Assembly (NCBI GenBank): GCA_021397845.1
Contig: CM038052.1
Coordinates: 147,492,854-147,556,853, forward strand
Source: Areca catechu
Taxonomy: Eukaryota; Streptophyta; Magnoliopsida; Arecales; Arecaceae
Reading direction: 5' to 3'
DNA length: 64,000 nucleotides
This document shows positions 21,983 through 31,848 of the stretch, piece by piece. The position numbers were made by a program, and so were the translations under genes. Below the pieces are notes generated by a model. The model saw only the letters and a program-made list of their open reading frames with translations. It was not told where the DNA came from and made no database searches. Position 1 is the first letter of the stretch; the number at the start of each line of letters is the position of its first letter.

Positions 21983-22506
21983 CCCCATCAGATTGCGATA
22001 GGAGCTCCTTGCGGCGTCGTTCAAAGTTCACTGACTCGACTCGTCCCAGTTGGCATCTGTGATGGCCCTTTTAAGCAGGTCTTTGGCCTGCTCAGGGTTG
22101 TGTAGGGCGTGCCGGTGCTGGTGCGCCTCACAACCAATTATGCTAGCTCCCTTCCTACCGGCTTCCCCTCCTTCGGTTGCCCTTTTCCCTCCGACCGTCG
22201 AGGGAGCCTCTTGCATCAATTCAACGAGCGGTAAGGTTGGGGCCACCTTCGCATTGGTAGGCCCTGATGGTTCCTCTCCTATCCAGGTGGCCGACTACCC
22301 AATTGAAGATGAGCGCACTGGCGCCCTCACGACTTGACGCTCTGACAGAGGTACGTGGTCATCGGAGTCCACCGACACGACGGTAGCAGTTGGCTCCTCC
22401 ATTTGATGCTTCTTTTATATTTTGGTCATTGGCTCTGTGACTCAGATGCCCCTCTTCTTGGCAGCCCGTGCCATGATTGTTGCTCGGTCCAGCTTCATTT
22501 TTCCAC

Positions 22507-22573
22507 CTGCCACAAAATAAGTTTAAAGTCAGTAGCATAAAAATAAGGCTGATAGAAGAAATAGAAGACCTAC
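22507..22573 (-). other. Candidate intron 1 of TatC antisense gene
   Basis: Minus-strand GTAGGT at 22573 and TTTTGTGGCAG ending at 22507, 67 bp, T-rich before the acceptor. The following exon starts the basic segment with MKLDRATIM. Confidence 0.5.
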
Positions 22574-23422
22574 GACGGTGGCCTCTACCCTATCCAAGTA
22601 TCGGTGTTGGCTGATTCCAGCTAAGTGGAGGCTATCCTCCCGAAGCAGGTCAAATATGAACATCAGGCTGACCTTTTCCATTCTATTAAAATTAGCCTCA
22701 TCAGCCCTCAGCACCTTCCTCCCGTCGATGGCCTTCGGCCTCGACTCCCTCCACATCGACTCGAAGCCCCAAGGCTGTAGGCTATCTATGTAAAAGAAAC
22801 AGGACTTCCACCCATGAATGGTTGATGGAAGACCCCCCAAGATCCTCCGACCAGGGTGGGGACTGAACATCCACTACTCCTGGCTTCGGAAATCTCTTTT
22901 CAGGAGGAAAAAATTTACAAAAAGGGACACTCTCAGCTCGGCTTTGGCCCTCTGGCAGAGGACCATGAAGCAGTTGATTGCTCGAATGCTATTCGGGGTC
23001 AGCTACATGGGAGTCACTTTATAAGAGTTGAAAATCTGGATAAAAATATCGAGAAGTGAAACCTAAGGCCTGCCTTGAGATGATCCTCGTACACTGAAAG
23101 GGCTCCCAGATTCAATGGACCAGTCACCCTTCCCGTCCGATTTGGGATGGTCAAATGTAAGGTAGATGGTATATTATACCTCACCCTAAGACCTTCTACC
23201 CTTTCCCGGGTCATTTCCGACGGGATACTACCATGACCTGGTTCCCTATCCCTATGGACAGCTACGGCTGCTAGAAGCCATTCTAATGGAGGTGAAAGAG
23301 GCGGACGGGAGACTAACCTGGTGATTGGGGTTCCTAAAGGGGCAAGAGCAGCAGGGGAGGGATGCTCTTTCTCTTCAAGCATAGGTGCAGCAGAAGACTC
23401 CCCCTCAGGCCTTCACCCCCTT

Positions 23423-23430
23423 CTTTTATA
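23423..23430 (-). promoter_or_regulatory. TATA box of TatC antisense gene
   Basis: TATAAAAG on the minus strand, about 45 bp before the ATG at 23382, with GC-rich sequence upstream. Confidence 0.6.
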
Positions 23431-23431
23431 G

Positions 23432-23877
23432 CCTTCGAGGGACCGCCTCCCACTACCCTTGAATGCCACGATCAGCCTCAGATGGTGCGGCTTCCCAATC
23501 CAACGGAGGAGTCGATGAAATGCGACAAAGCATGATCTGAGTAATCGCCATACCAACGGTGGATGACCCACCTCGGATGCGGCGTCGACCCTTCGGATGT
23601 CGCCATGTCACATAAGTCGCGTCAGAGACCCGACGGGTGGGCGCATCAGGCTGGCAGCCCATCATTGCGCCCCATCTACATTAACTACCTCTTCCCCCGC
23701 CTCCAATGCAATGCTGACACCTGTCTTGGGTGCAAGATTTCAGAGCGGGAATTGACCGTTCGCAGTACACCTGACCAGATTTGCGATCATCCCAAGGATA
23801 GAAGCATTAAATGCCAAATGATGCTCTCATCCTTCGAAACCGCACGTCCCCTCGAAGGCCAAGAGCAAGGGGGCAAC
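23432..23877. other. Upstream region of TatC antisense gene
   Basis: No coding sequence that I can support. It ends in the purine run agagcaaggggg, the likely polypurine tract for plus-strand DNA synthesis, next to the 3' LTR. Confidence 0.5.
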
Positions 23878-24606
23878 TATTATACCTAACCGGCATAGCT
23901 TCAAACCAGACTGCCACAGAGGTCCAAGCGACCCACTATAGCCAAGGTCTGACCGGCCTACTGTAGCCGAGGTTCGAGTGACCCACTATAGCTGAGATCT
24001 GATCGACCTACTATAGCGAGGTCCAAGCGACCCTCTCCATCGAAGGTCCAATCGGCTTTCTCTAGTTAAGGTCCAACCAGCTCTCTCTAGCTGAGGCCTG
24101 ACCTTCTCCAGCCGAAGTCCGACCGACCCCCTCCAATGGCAGAAGTCTGCATTGAACTCAGGAGAGCCACTCCAAGGATGGCTCGAGGGCTCTAGAAGCC
24201 TAGTCCTGCTGGTACCGGAAATCTGTTACAACAGAATTCTGACACATCAGCGCCACTACTCTACTAGTCCCACGGTGCCGCCCCATCCTGGTGCCACGTG
24301 GCCACTATCCAGATCTTCAAGGGGCAGATCGGTCATTTCTTGCCTAGCCCCTAACAGATTCTGGTAAGGTTCCACACCTATATAAGGTAAAGCGGGGGAC
24401 TCTGGGTGGTTAGCATTCTCTTCCTGCTCCACAGGCTCATCTTCATTGATTCATCCATTATGTTGCCCTCAAGCTCCCGCTAACTTTAGCATCAGAGTGT
24501 CCCCCACTGGAATACCATTAGCCCTTAGAGACTTTTTTGCTGGAACCGGGAGAGGAGCGCTCAAGCCAAGCTGACTGAGCCCAGTCCAGGAGAAGTTACA
24601 GCAACA
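23878..24606 (+). repeat. 3' LTR of TatC
   Basis: Starts TATTATACC (TG to TA) and ends TTACAGCAACA. It is 729 bp against 689 in the 5' LTR; the extra length lies in the ctatagc / gaggtccga repeat part and a short insertion near 24490. The clear divergence between the two LTRs indicates an old insertion. Confidence 0.88.
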
Positions 24607-24797
24607 ATATGTATAACCCAAAGTAGAAATTTTTGGTCAATAACATATAACCAAGTTGTTTTCTCAACTTGATTGTAGGGGAGAAAGCTTCCCATGCTAT
24701 CCTAACATTGAAAAAAACTCTATAAATGAATGTTAGTTCATGCACTAAGAAATATATAACATGATAAACATCAATTAGCTAGCATAAAATGGAGTTA
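24607..24797. other. Continuation of unidentified flank after TatC
   Basis: AT-rich, no gene seen. With 13962-14244 it forms the sequence that TatC interrupted. Confidence 0.45.
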
Positions 24798-25638
24798 TGT
24801 TACAGGGTAGATGATCTACTATAAATAATTACTGGTATGCAGAAAAGTATTCAATAAAAAATCGATCACTTATTTGAGGCACGTGATACTAGATGATCAG
24901 GAGTTGATACTTATTAAGGTACAAGATGCCAAATGGCTAGAAGCTGATCACTTTTTGAGATACAGAATACCAGACGACAATGAATCGATCACTTATTTGA
25001 AATATAAGATGCCTGATGGCTAGAAGTCGATTACTTATCTAAAGATAGGCTACTCAACTACTCATCGGATCGGTACCAACTACTTACCTGAGTCAAATAC
25101 AAAGTTTTATAACTTCATTTAACATAAAGTATATATTTTAAAATTGTTAGAGTCATTACAACAAGATTAGTAATGTGGTTATTAAGAAATATATAGACCA
25201 CTTAGCAAATCATTTCACAAACTAAGCTCTTAATGAACTAATCGACTTAACAACTTTTTTTAATGATGTAATCATCTCATAAATGATTATAACCATCTAA
25301 CCAACTCGATCTTAAACCTCTATAAATAGGGAGTCGAGAAGAACTCCAAGGGATGGCTCACATACTCTCTTCATTTTTTTCTCTATTCTTCCTCTTTGAG
25401 CTAACTAAGTATCAGAGGGTCCCCCATTTGAAAAATTGGTGACCTTTCTAAGCTGGCTTAAGCATCACAGAGTCTCCCATTGAAGAAATCTCAGTAATTT
25501 CTCCAATATCAAGGACTTCTTTTGCAGGTCTAGAAGTTGATTGTGCTAACCGTGAAAGTCATCAACTAGTTTTTTAAAGACTCTCAGGAGTCCAAAGCCA
25601 CTCTAGTACATGCAATTTATTAAGCTTGGAGTGCAATA
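24798..25638 (+). repeat. 5' LTR of TatD
   Basis: Starts TGTTACAGGG and ends GTGCAATA. It is directly followed by a primer-type site starting TGGCACTAAAGG at 25642, like that of TatC. The start is inferred from the TGTTA pattern, since no second LTR is available for comparison. It contains a loose repeat of gatcacttatttga-like units (24860-25050). TATAAATA at 25321-25328 is the likely promoter. Confidence 0.65.
25321..25328 (+). promoter_or_regulatory. TATA box in TatD LTR
   Basis: TATAAATA preceded by cctc and followed by gggagtcgag, in the usual LTR promoter position. Confidence 0.55.
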
Positions 25639-26041
25639 GATTGGCACTAAAGGAAGAGCCTTGCCCAAATCTTTCAAAAAAATGTCGAGAGGATGACCTC
25701 CACTCAACTTTACTCCCCAATGGTGATATTTTTGAAATGCTTCCAATATAGCAAAAGTTAAGGTAAGAAATTCTTAACCTATTTCTGCTACTAATCCAAG
25801 GTTAGACATTTTGATTGAGTAGATCTAACTATTAACAAGTGCTATCCATCTTCCCCAATAATCTACTATGTGACCTTCCATCATGCTTGCTGAATCATCT
25901 CAGTAGAACCACAGGCATCGGCCTAATGGAGGTGATAAAAGTCATCAACCTCCTATAGGAAGGAAGAAATTTGATGATTAATTCCTTCTCAGGAAGGAAA
26001 AAACCTTCGCCATCACCCCCTGCAAGATTTTCAAGAGGATT
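25639..26041 (+). other. TatD leader up to the J insertion
   Basis: It holds the primer site and the start of the internal region. I see no clear coding frame. It ends in ggatt, which is repeated after element J at 31849-31853. Confidence 0.6.
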
Positions 26042-26738
26042 TGATGGAATCTCGGAGCAGCACTGATCTCGAAGCAGCACTAATCTCAGAGCAACACTAA
26101 TCCCGGAGTAATCCTGATCTCGAAGCAGCACTGATTCCGGAGCCGCAAATAAATTTAAATTTGAATAATATTTATTTAGGATTTATCTTTTATTTGAAAC
26201 TTGAATTAGGATTTGGCTGGTTAGGATTGAGATATGGATAGGCTTATCTTATCCTATTTTGTATTTGAATTTGAGTCATCCCTATCTTTTTATCCTGTAT
26301 TCAAATTCAAACAAGGGTCGGATAGGTCTATAAATACCACCCTCGGTTCTTTGTAAAAAAGAAGTTTTGGAAATGAAAATGAGTTTTAGAAAAGAGTGAT
26401 TTTTTTATTTCACTCCATGAGGAGAGGATGTGAGGCCCAACCCAGGACATAATGTGAGGTCATGTCTAGTTATCCCCCTTCCCATTCCATTTTCTTTAAT
26501 CCCTCATGACCTTTGAGATCCATCCTAATGCCTCCAAGTATCGAGAAGGGTGGAATACCCTAGAGGTGAGAGGTCTCTTCATTAGGGTGACTCCCAAAGT
26601 CTATGAGATCCATATCCATGTCCTCCATCCCCACTATTCCTTCGTCACCCCTAGAAAAAAAATACCAAAAAAAAATAGTACCCTAATTTAGGTGACTTCT
26701 AGGCTCGCCAACGATCCTATCCATCCTATCCCCCATCA
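26042..26738 (+). repeat. 5' LTR of J
   Basis: Starts TGATGGAATCTCGG and ends CCCCCATCA (697 bp). The first 120 bp are short repeats of the type ctgatctcgaagcagca. TATAAATA at 26339-26346. A block after the TATA (aggtgagaggtctcttc ... agggtgact) is shared with K and, more weakly, with F and G. Confidence 0.9.
26339..26346 (+). promoter_or_regulatory. TATA box in J LTR
   Basis: TATAAATA followed by ccaccctc; same in the 3' LTR at 31437-31444. Confidence 0.65.
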
Positions 26739-26742
26739 ATTT

Positions 26743-26755
26743 TGGTATCAGAGCC
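26743..26755 (+). other. Primer binding site of J (tRNA-Met type)
   Basis: tggtatcagagcc, four bases after the LTR end, the common plant initiator tRNA-Met primer sequence; same as F and G. Confidence 0.85.
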
Positions 26756-26925
26756 AAAAAAAAAATAGGGTACCCAGATCCCCTCCTCTCCCACCAGTAC
26801 CAGTCAGTCCCTCCACTTCCCCGTCACTGATCCTCTTTTATTTCTATTTTTTTTCCATCTCCCGTCCGACACCACCGGAAAGAGAACTTTCCCACGTGCC
26901 TCCATCTGAAAGTTAAAAGGGCTCT

Positions 26926-29161
26926 TGCAGGTGCCTACTCTAAGCTTGCAACAGTAGGGAGCAGGTAAGTATTTTAAAAATAATTTTAAAATGTACAGCG
27001 GAAAACTTGCTCTGCGCAGGATCTAACATGATCAGGAAGCATGTGCAGACTAAAACATGTAATAATATGGGCATGTAATGTTTATAAAATGTTTTAAAAG
27101 CTTAGATCTACGCATGCATGAATTTTAAAATCAAAACCCATACCTTATTCCTGCCTGGAATAAATCTGGTATAGTACTGGAATAAGTGGGATAATAGGAA
27201 TTATTTTATTCCTGTTGTCTTCCTCTTCAATTGTTGGAATGCCCTCTTATCCTTCGCTTCAACAACAATGATGGCCAATCCAAATGACCAATGATGGGTC
27301 TCCTCTCTATCACCAACAGCAAGGACTTCTCTTGCTTCAAATGGAGAAGGGAAAGGGCTGGAATCTCAACGTTGAAACACACTTGATCTTCTCCAAAAAA
27401 CCACAGAAATTAAGGCATGCAATTCAAAAACAGGACACAAGAAAAATTGCAAAAGGGGCATTGATTCAGCTCTAAAATGCTCAAATGAGCACTCTCCAGA
27501 GGGGAGATACGCGAGGGACTCCACAGATCCTGTTCTCAGGCGATGCTAGTCGCCGGAAAACACTTTCAAATGGTGGGAAGAAGCTTTGTTGATTTGCTGC
27601 AGAGTTTCTCCAAACAGAGCATGAACTTCTTCTTCCAATGAGCATAAGAGACAGGGACAAATGGAATTGATTTTTCCTTCCAATCAATTTCCTAAACCCT
27701 CCCCATAAATCTATGGTGAAAGGATGATTAGATCTCTCAAAAAAGGGAAAACCAGAGAGAAAATTCAAGCCTCACAGTTTTCAGCTCTCTTCCAAGAACA
27801 GCGCCCAGCAGGAATGAATAAATGGGGCGATGAACCCATCTAACCGGTCATATGGGGAGGTGAGAGGTCTGGCGAGAATATCAAACAGCAGCAGTGATTA
27901 AAAAACAAATTCAATTCGTTTCAATGAGGTAATCAAGGGAGTTTAAAATTCAGCCAAAACAAAATCAAAAGGGAGAAGAAAGGACGCCCAAATGCATTGT
28001 TCGCCCAAAACAGCAATCACCGTGTAAACCGGTTCAAAGGGTCAAAAACCGATGAAAACGGTTTAAATAAAAAAACCAGTGGTTCAAAATAGGTTCATCC
28101 AAATAATTAGATCAAAATCTAATTATCAGAAGGCTTGGTCTAGTCCTGGTTAACCAGAAAAAATCCTGATAGACCCAAACCCAGGATTTCCAATGTGCTC
28201 AATCAAACCGTCACCAATAAGATTCCTAATCAAATACTGGTACCTGGATCAGGGAAAAATCCTCTATGGCGTGTGGCCTCATGGGTTCGAACCTAGGCGG
28301 TAGCATTGGAACTATTCCAGTACCAGCACAAGATACCATCTAGCAATGGGTCCCGGCATCCGGATAGGTCGAAGATGCGGGAGCATACCATCGAACCTCT
28401 TGCATATGGTTGCTGTATAATTCATCCCTTTGACCTCTAATGCTCAGGACGACTGATGTTGGGCTGCCAACCCAGACTGAGTCAGTCGACAACGTGTCTC
28501 AATCTTGCAAGCCCAGTGACTCTTCACTAGGGCTACCCCGGTCGAGGATTTGCTAAATTGAGATACAGCGAGACATTCAATCCAAACTGTTCGGACAGGT
28601 CAATTCTATCTTAGTCCATCACTGCTCCACAAGTACTTGCCTGTACCCAGAAACTTTCCATCACCGGATTAAAAATCCGGGTAGTCCGGTACCAAAGCAC
28701 AGGGAGTTGCTTGCAAGCAACCATGATGACCTCAGGTCAGAGGGACACATATACCCATATCCAATCGTGAGTATCCCTTTGGCAGAAAGGGGTTTCACGG
28801 AGTCACGTTCAATGAGATATCATATATCCCACTTGCAGGTCATAACAGTGTCACCACACTCATTTGGTCAAGAGGACAACCAAATGATATGAACTGCAAC
28901 AACCTATACTTGATATATTGCCGTCCAGTACAATATATCCTTTGACTATGAACAAGGTTTAAGGACCAGCCGATACATCCTCTATGTATCGAAGTCAGTG
29001 TAGCCCTAAGAACTTCATCACAAGGAAAGAGTTCAATTTTAGAGAAATACAATATGTGATGAGCTGCCAAATAATAATTTTATTAATTCATAAAATGGAT
29101 ACAATGCTCAGCACAACCGCCTACAACCCAGGCGATTGGCTTTGGGACACATTTCCCAACA
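26926..29161 (-). repeat. Solo LTR of Copia I family inside J
   Basis: It matches the Copia I 3' LTR (56373-58672) along its length, for example at the tgcaggtgcctac end, the ccggttcaa region and the cccaaagccaatcgcctgg end. It lies in the same minus orientation, 2236 bp. No Copia coding sequence accompanies it. The flanking 5-mers (gctct and ccatc) do not match, so this may be a solo LTR formed by recombination between two elements, or one that lost flanking bases. Confidence 0.82.
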
Positions 29162-29319
29162 CCATCATCACCGACTGAGGTGCCTCCGCCACTGCCGGCC
29201 AACCCTCCCCCTTCTCCCATCCTTTCCATCCTCCGTCCATTCCATCCCATTAAAAATCCATCAAAACCCTACACCTGCTTTCACCGCCACTCGAAAACCC
29301 TAGCCATAGATCGAGAGAG

Positions 29320-29424
29320 ATGCCTCGAATGCCATCCATCCACCCTGGATACCGAGCATTGTTGTCATTGTCGGAGGCGCTCAGAGGAATTGGAAGCGAA
29401 GGAAGCGCCGCTGCATCACCCTAG
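29320..29424 (+). other. Small open frame in J, possible captured 5' exon
   Basis: 34 codons starting MPRMPSIHPGYRALLSLSEA, preceded by aaaaccctagcc and agatcgagagag, which look like a plant 5' UTR. I do not recognise the product. It may be a captured gene fragment or chance. Confidence 0.3.
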
Positions 29425-29459
29425 ACCGCCTCGCCACCCCTACAAAAAAAAATCAAAAA

Positions 29460-29560
29460 AAAAAAAAGGATACCCTAATTTTGGTGACTTCTAGGCTCAC
29501 CAATGGTCCTACTCATCTATCCCTCATCAATTTGGTATTAGAGCCCAGAAAAATTAGGGT
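29460..29560 (+). repeat. Second LTR-end plus PBS-like stretch inside J
   Basis: The block from taccctaattttggtgactt through ccctcatca and tttggtattagagcc copies the end of the J LTR and its primer site (26680-26757) with point differences. J therefore contains part of a second related element or a template-switch product. Confidence 0.75.
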
Positions 29561-30331
29561 TCCCAAGATTCCCATTCTTTTCCACCACACGGTGAGTCTC
29601 TCCACTTTCCCGTCGCTGATCTCCTCATCAGCTTTGCCATTTTCTCTCTCCCCCATTCTTGATCCACTGCCCACAGCCACCGCGACTCCCGAATTAAACA
29701 CCGTGCCATCACATCACCCCAGATTCTTCCTTGGCCACCAGTCCAATGCCAATCCCTTCCACCCATTCCATTGTTGTTCTTCTTCCAATCTGAGAACCAC
29801 TCAACCGAAGAAACCCACCTTCGCAACTCCTCAAATCCCTTGTTTCAACCATATCCCATGCTGCCTTCAACCCTCCACTTCCCAACTCCCGTCAACCAAA
29901 ACCCATCATCAGAGCGCCGGATCCAAGGGAAGAACCACTATAGCTTGATGCCCCACTGCCTCAGCCGTTGGCCTCCCCTCCGATCAGCCACAACCTCAAG
30001 AGGGGTGTGCTTCCCGTGGCTTCATCATCTCCGATCAATCAACACCTCATCGCCCGCAATGCCGTTTGGTGCCCTCGCCGTACCCTCCTCTCTGCCCTCC
30101 TGCTGGTAAATTGACTCTACCGCCTCCCTCTGTCTGGGAGATCCACGCCGACCAAGCCAAGCGAGTGACGCCGCTGCCCTCTCCATCTTATCCATCGTGC
30201 CCTCCCTATTCCCCCTTCCCCATGGATGCCCAGAACTGTGCCCAGGATCTCGTCGCCTCCATCCTCACCGCCACTGCCCCAACCATCCTCGAATGCCAAG
30301 GCCGACTCCGTCTCCTCCATTCCTAGACATC

Positions 30332-30451
30332 GTTGTTTTCATCGTCGTCACCAACTCCACCGATGGCATTAGCAAGGCCTTCACCGTTCGGCTAGCCCGC
30401 CGCGACCTCCACCTCGTCCTCGTCGACCGCAACTCTGACAAGCTCCGATGA
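30332..30451 (+). pseudogene. Captured fragment resembling beta-ketoacyl-CoA reductase
   Basis: The 39 residues from 30332 to a stop at 30449-30451 read VVFIVVTNSTDGISKAFTVR, then a segment with LARRDLHLVLVDRNSDKLR. This fits the N-terminal nucleotide-binding part of plant very-long-chain 3-oxoacyl-CoA reductase (KCR), an ER enzyme of fatty-acid elongation, whose motif is VTGPTDGIGKAF and a following LVGRNPDKL (from memory). The glycines of the TGxxxGIG cofactor loop are changed (TNSTDGIS) and a stop follows, so it is a non-functional fragment. The neighbouring GC-rich sequence (29570-31080) may include further captured pieces that I could not assign. Confidence 0.65.
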
Positions 30452-31114
30452 ACAATCCCCGACCATGCTGCCCTTCTTCCAACCGGATCCACCAAAGCTC
30501 CTCCCACTGCCGACGATGCCCCATACCTCCATCAGCCTCCGCCCAAACCGAGCCCCCCTCCTCTCTGCCTTCCGTGAAGCCCCATCTTCGCCAAACACCA
30601 ATGGCTGCCCCTCTCTTCGCCCACTACCAGCAAATTGATGCTCCACCATCATTAACATTTTCAGCCAACTCCCAATCCCATCCGAAACCCCTTGTGTCAC
30701 TGATCCACTCAACACCGCCCTACCGGTCTTCTCCTCCAAATCCCCTGCCGATTTCTTCTCCCCACCATGCTGCCGTCAATCACAGGGATGGATCCGTGCC
30801 TCCCCTCTCCCCACACTGCCACTCTGACTCCAGCTCTGTCACCAGAGGAGAGCCTGCCGGATCTGCCCTCCAAGGACTGGAACCTCCGGGTGTTCCGCAC
30901 ACTCGTTAAAGCAGATAGCCCCAGGCACGAATGTGAAGGCAGCATCCTTCTACATGCTTCTCAGGGCAAAGCTAGCTTCCTCTTGACGAGTTCAAGCCGC
31001 ACAGATTTTAGAGTTGCATAAGTTTCAACGCTGTATGATTGGAGCTGAACAAATCTCAGAGCAGTGCCCCTTTGATTGATTAGATTTGGTTTCACCAACG
31101 TCCCTCTGATCCTG

Positions 31115-31131
31115 ACTCGACGGAGTCGAGT
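31115..31131 (+). other. Hairpin before the 3' LTR of J
   Basis: actcgac-gga-gtcgagt: a perfect 7-bp stem with a 3-base loop, 18 bp upstream of the 3' LTR. Equivalent hairpins stand before the 3' LTRs of F (43243-43259) and G (53335-53351). Confidence 0.75.
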
Positions 31132-31149
31132 TCTCCCATCTCAGAGAAA

Positions 31150-31848
31150 TGATGGGATCTCAGAGCAGCACTGATCTCGGAGTAGCACTAATCTCGAAGC
31201 AGCATTGATCCCGGAGCAGTCCTGATCTCGAAGCAGCACTAATTTCGGAGCAGCAAATAAATTTAAATTTGAAGAATATTTATTTAGGATTTATCTTTTA
31301 TTTGAAATTTGAATTAGGATTTGGTTGGTTAGGATTGAGATATGGATAGGCTTATCTTATCCTATCTTATATTTGAATTTGAGTCATCCCTATCTTTTTA
31401 TCCTGTATTCAAATTCAAACATGGGTTGGACAGGTCTATAAATACCACCCTCAGTTCTTTGTAAAAAAGAAGTTTTGGGAATGAAAATGAGTTTTTAGAA
31501 AAGAGTGGTTTTTTTATTTCACTCTGTGAGGAGAGGGTGTGAGGCCTAACCCAGGACATGATGTGAGGTCATGTCTAGTTATCCCCCTTCTCATTCCATT
31601 TTCTTTAACCCCTCATGACCTTTGAGATCCGTCCTAATGCCTCCAAGTATCGAGAAGGGTGGAATGCCCTAGAGGTGAGAGGTCTCTTCGTTAGGGTGAG
31701 TCCCAAAGTCTATGCGATCCAGATCCATGTCCTCCATCCCCACTATTCCTTTGTCACCCCTAGAATAAAAAATACCAAAAAAAAATAGTACCCTAATTTA
31801 GGTGACTTCTAGGCTCGCCAACGATCCTACCCATCTTGTCCCCCATCA
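31150..31848 (+). repeat. 3' LTR of J
   Basis: Starts TGATGGGATCTCAG and ends CCCCCATCA (699 bp). It differs from the 5' LTR by scattered substitutions and tiny indels. Target duplication ggatt follows. Confidence 0.9.

Larger units (their letters stand above)
21185..23382 (-). pseudogene. TatC antisense gene (GWK-FFYI domain plus coiled coil, spliced)
   Basis: The start MLEEKEHPSP at 23382 lies about 45 bp downstream of a TATA box. The N-terminal part has GALSVYEDHLKAGLRF (about 23110). LPSTIHGWKSCFFYIDSLQPWGF follows in a shifted frame (22833-22765), then a candidate intron (22573-22507), a basic segment (MKLDRATIMARAAKKRG), an acidic segment and a second candidate intron (21982-21908). 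A long coiled coil in one frame (21913-21308) is broken only by two TAG codons, and ends in FDYGYEEYLSKVGDAFPELD. The same domain order is found in TatB gene b. Extra antisense ORFs are reported for Tat elements. The role is unknown; similarity to the putative gypsy-type transposon family is from memory. Confidence 0.75.
14245..24606 (+). mobile_element. TatC: full-length but decayed Tat-lineage Gypsy element
   Basis: LTRs at 14245-14933 and 23878-24606 flank a complete set of domains: primer site TGGCGCTAAAG at 14937, gag, protease, RT, RNase H, aRNH, integrase, a 47-bp minisatellite, an antisense gene and a purine run (agagcaaggggg) before the 3' LTR. The flanking 5-mers are ctatg (14240-14244) and atatg (24607-24611), sharing four bases, a plausible mutated target duplication. 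Many premature stops are TAG at positions where relatives have Trp or Gln, consistent with C-to-T decay of a methylated copy. Confidence 0.9.
26042..31848 (+). mobile_element. J: non-autonomous LTR element with captured sequence and a nested Copia LTR
   Basis: LTRs at 26042-26738 and 31150-31848 are very similar, and both flanks carry ggatt (26037-26041 and 31849-31853). The primer site tggtatcagagcc (26743-26755) fits initiator tRNA-Met. No gag or pol domain is present. Between the LTRs lie a Copia-type LTR (26926-29161), a second LTR-end-plus-PBS-like stretch (about 29460-29550), and GC-rich sequence with a captured fragment resembling beta-ketoacyl-CoA reductase. Enzymes must have come from another element, probably one like F, whose PBS and pre-3'LTR hairpin it shares. 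Confidence 0.82.

Noticed and set aside
29481..31021. Several open frames of 80-155 codons on both strands in the J interior
   Set aside because: Overlapping frames in GC-rich sequence without consistent coding signs. Only the short KCR-like piece can be supported.
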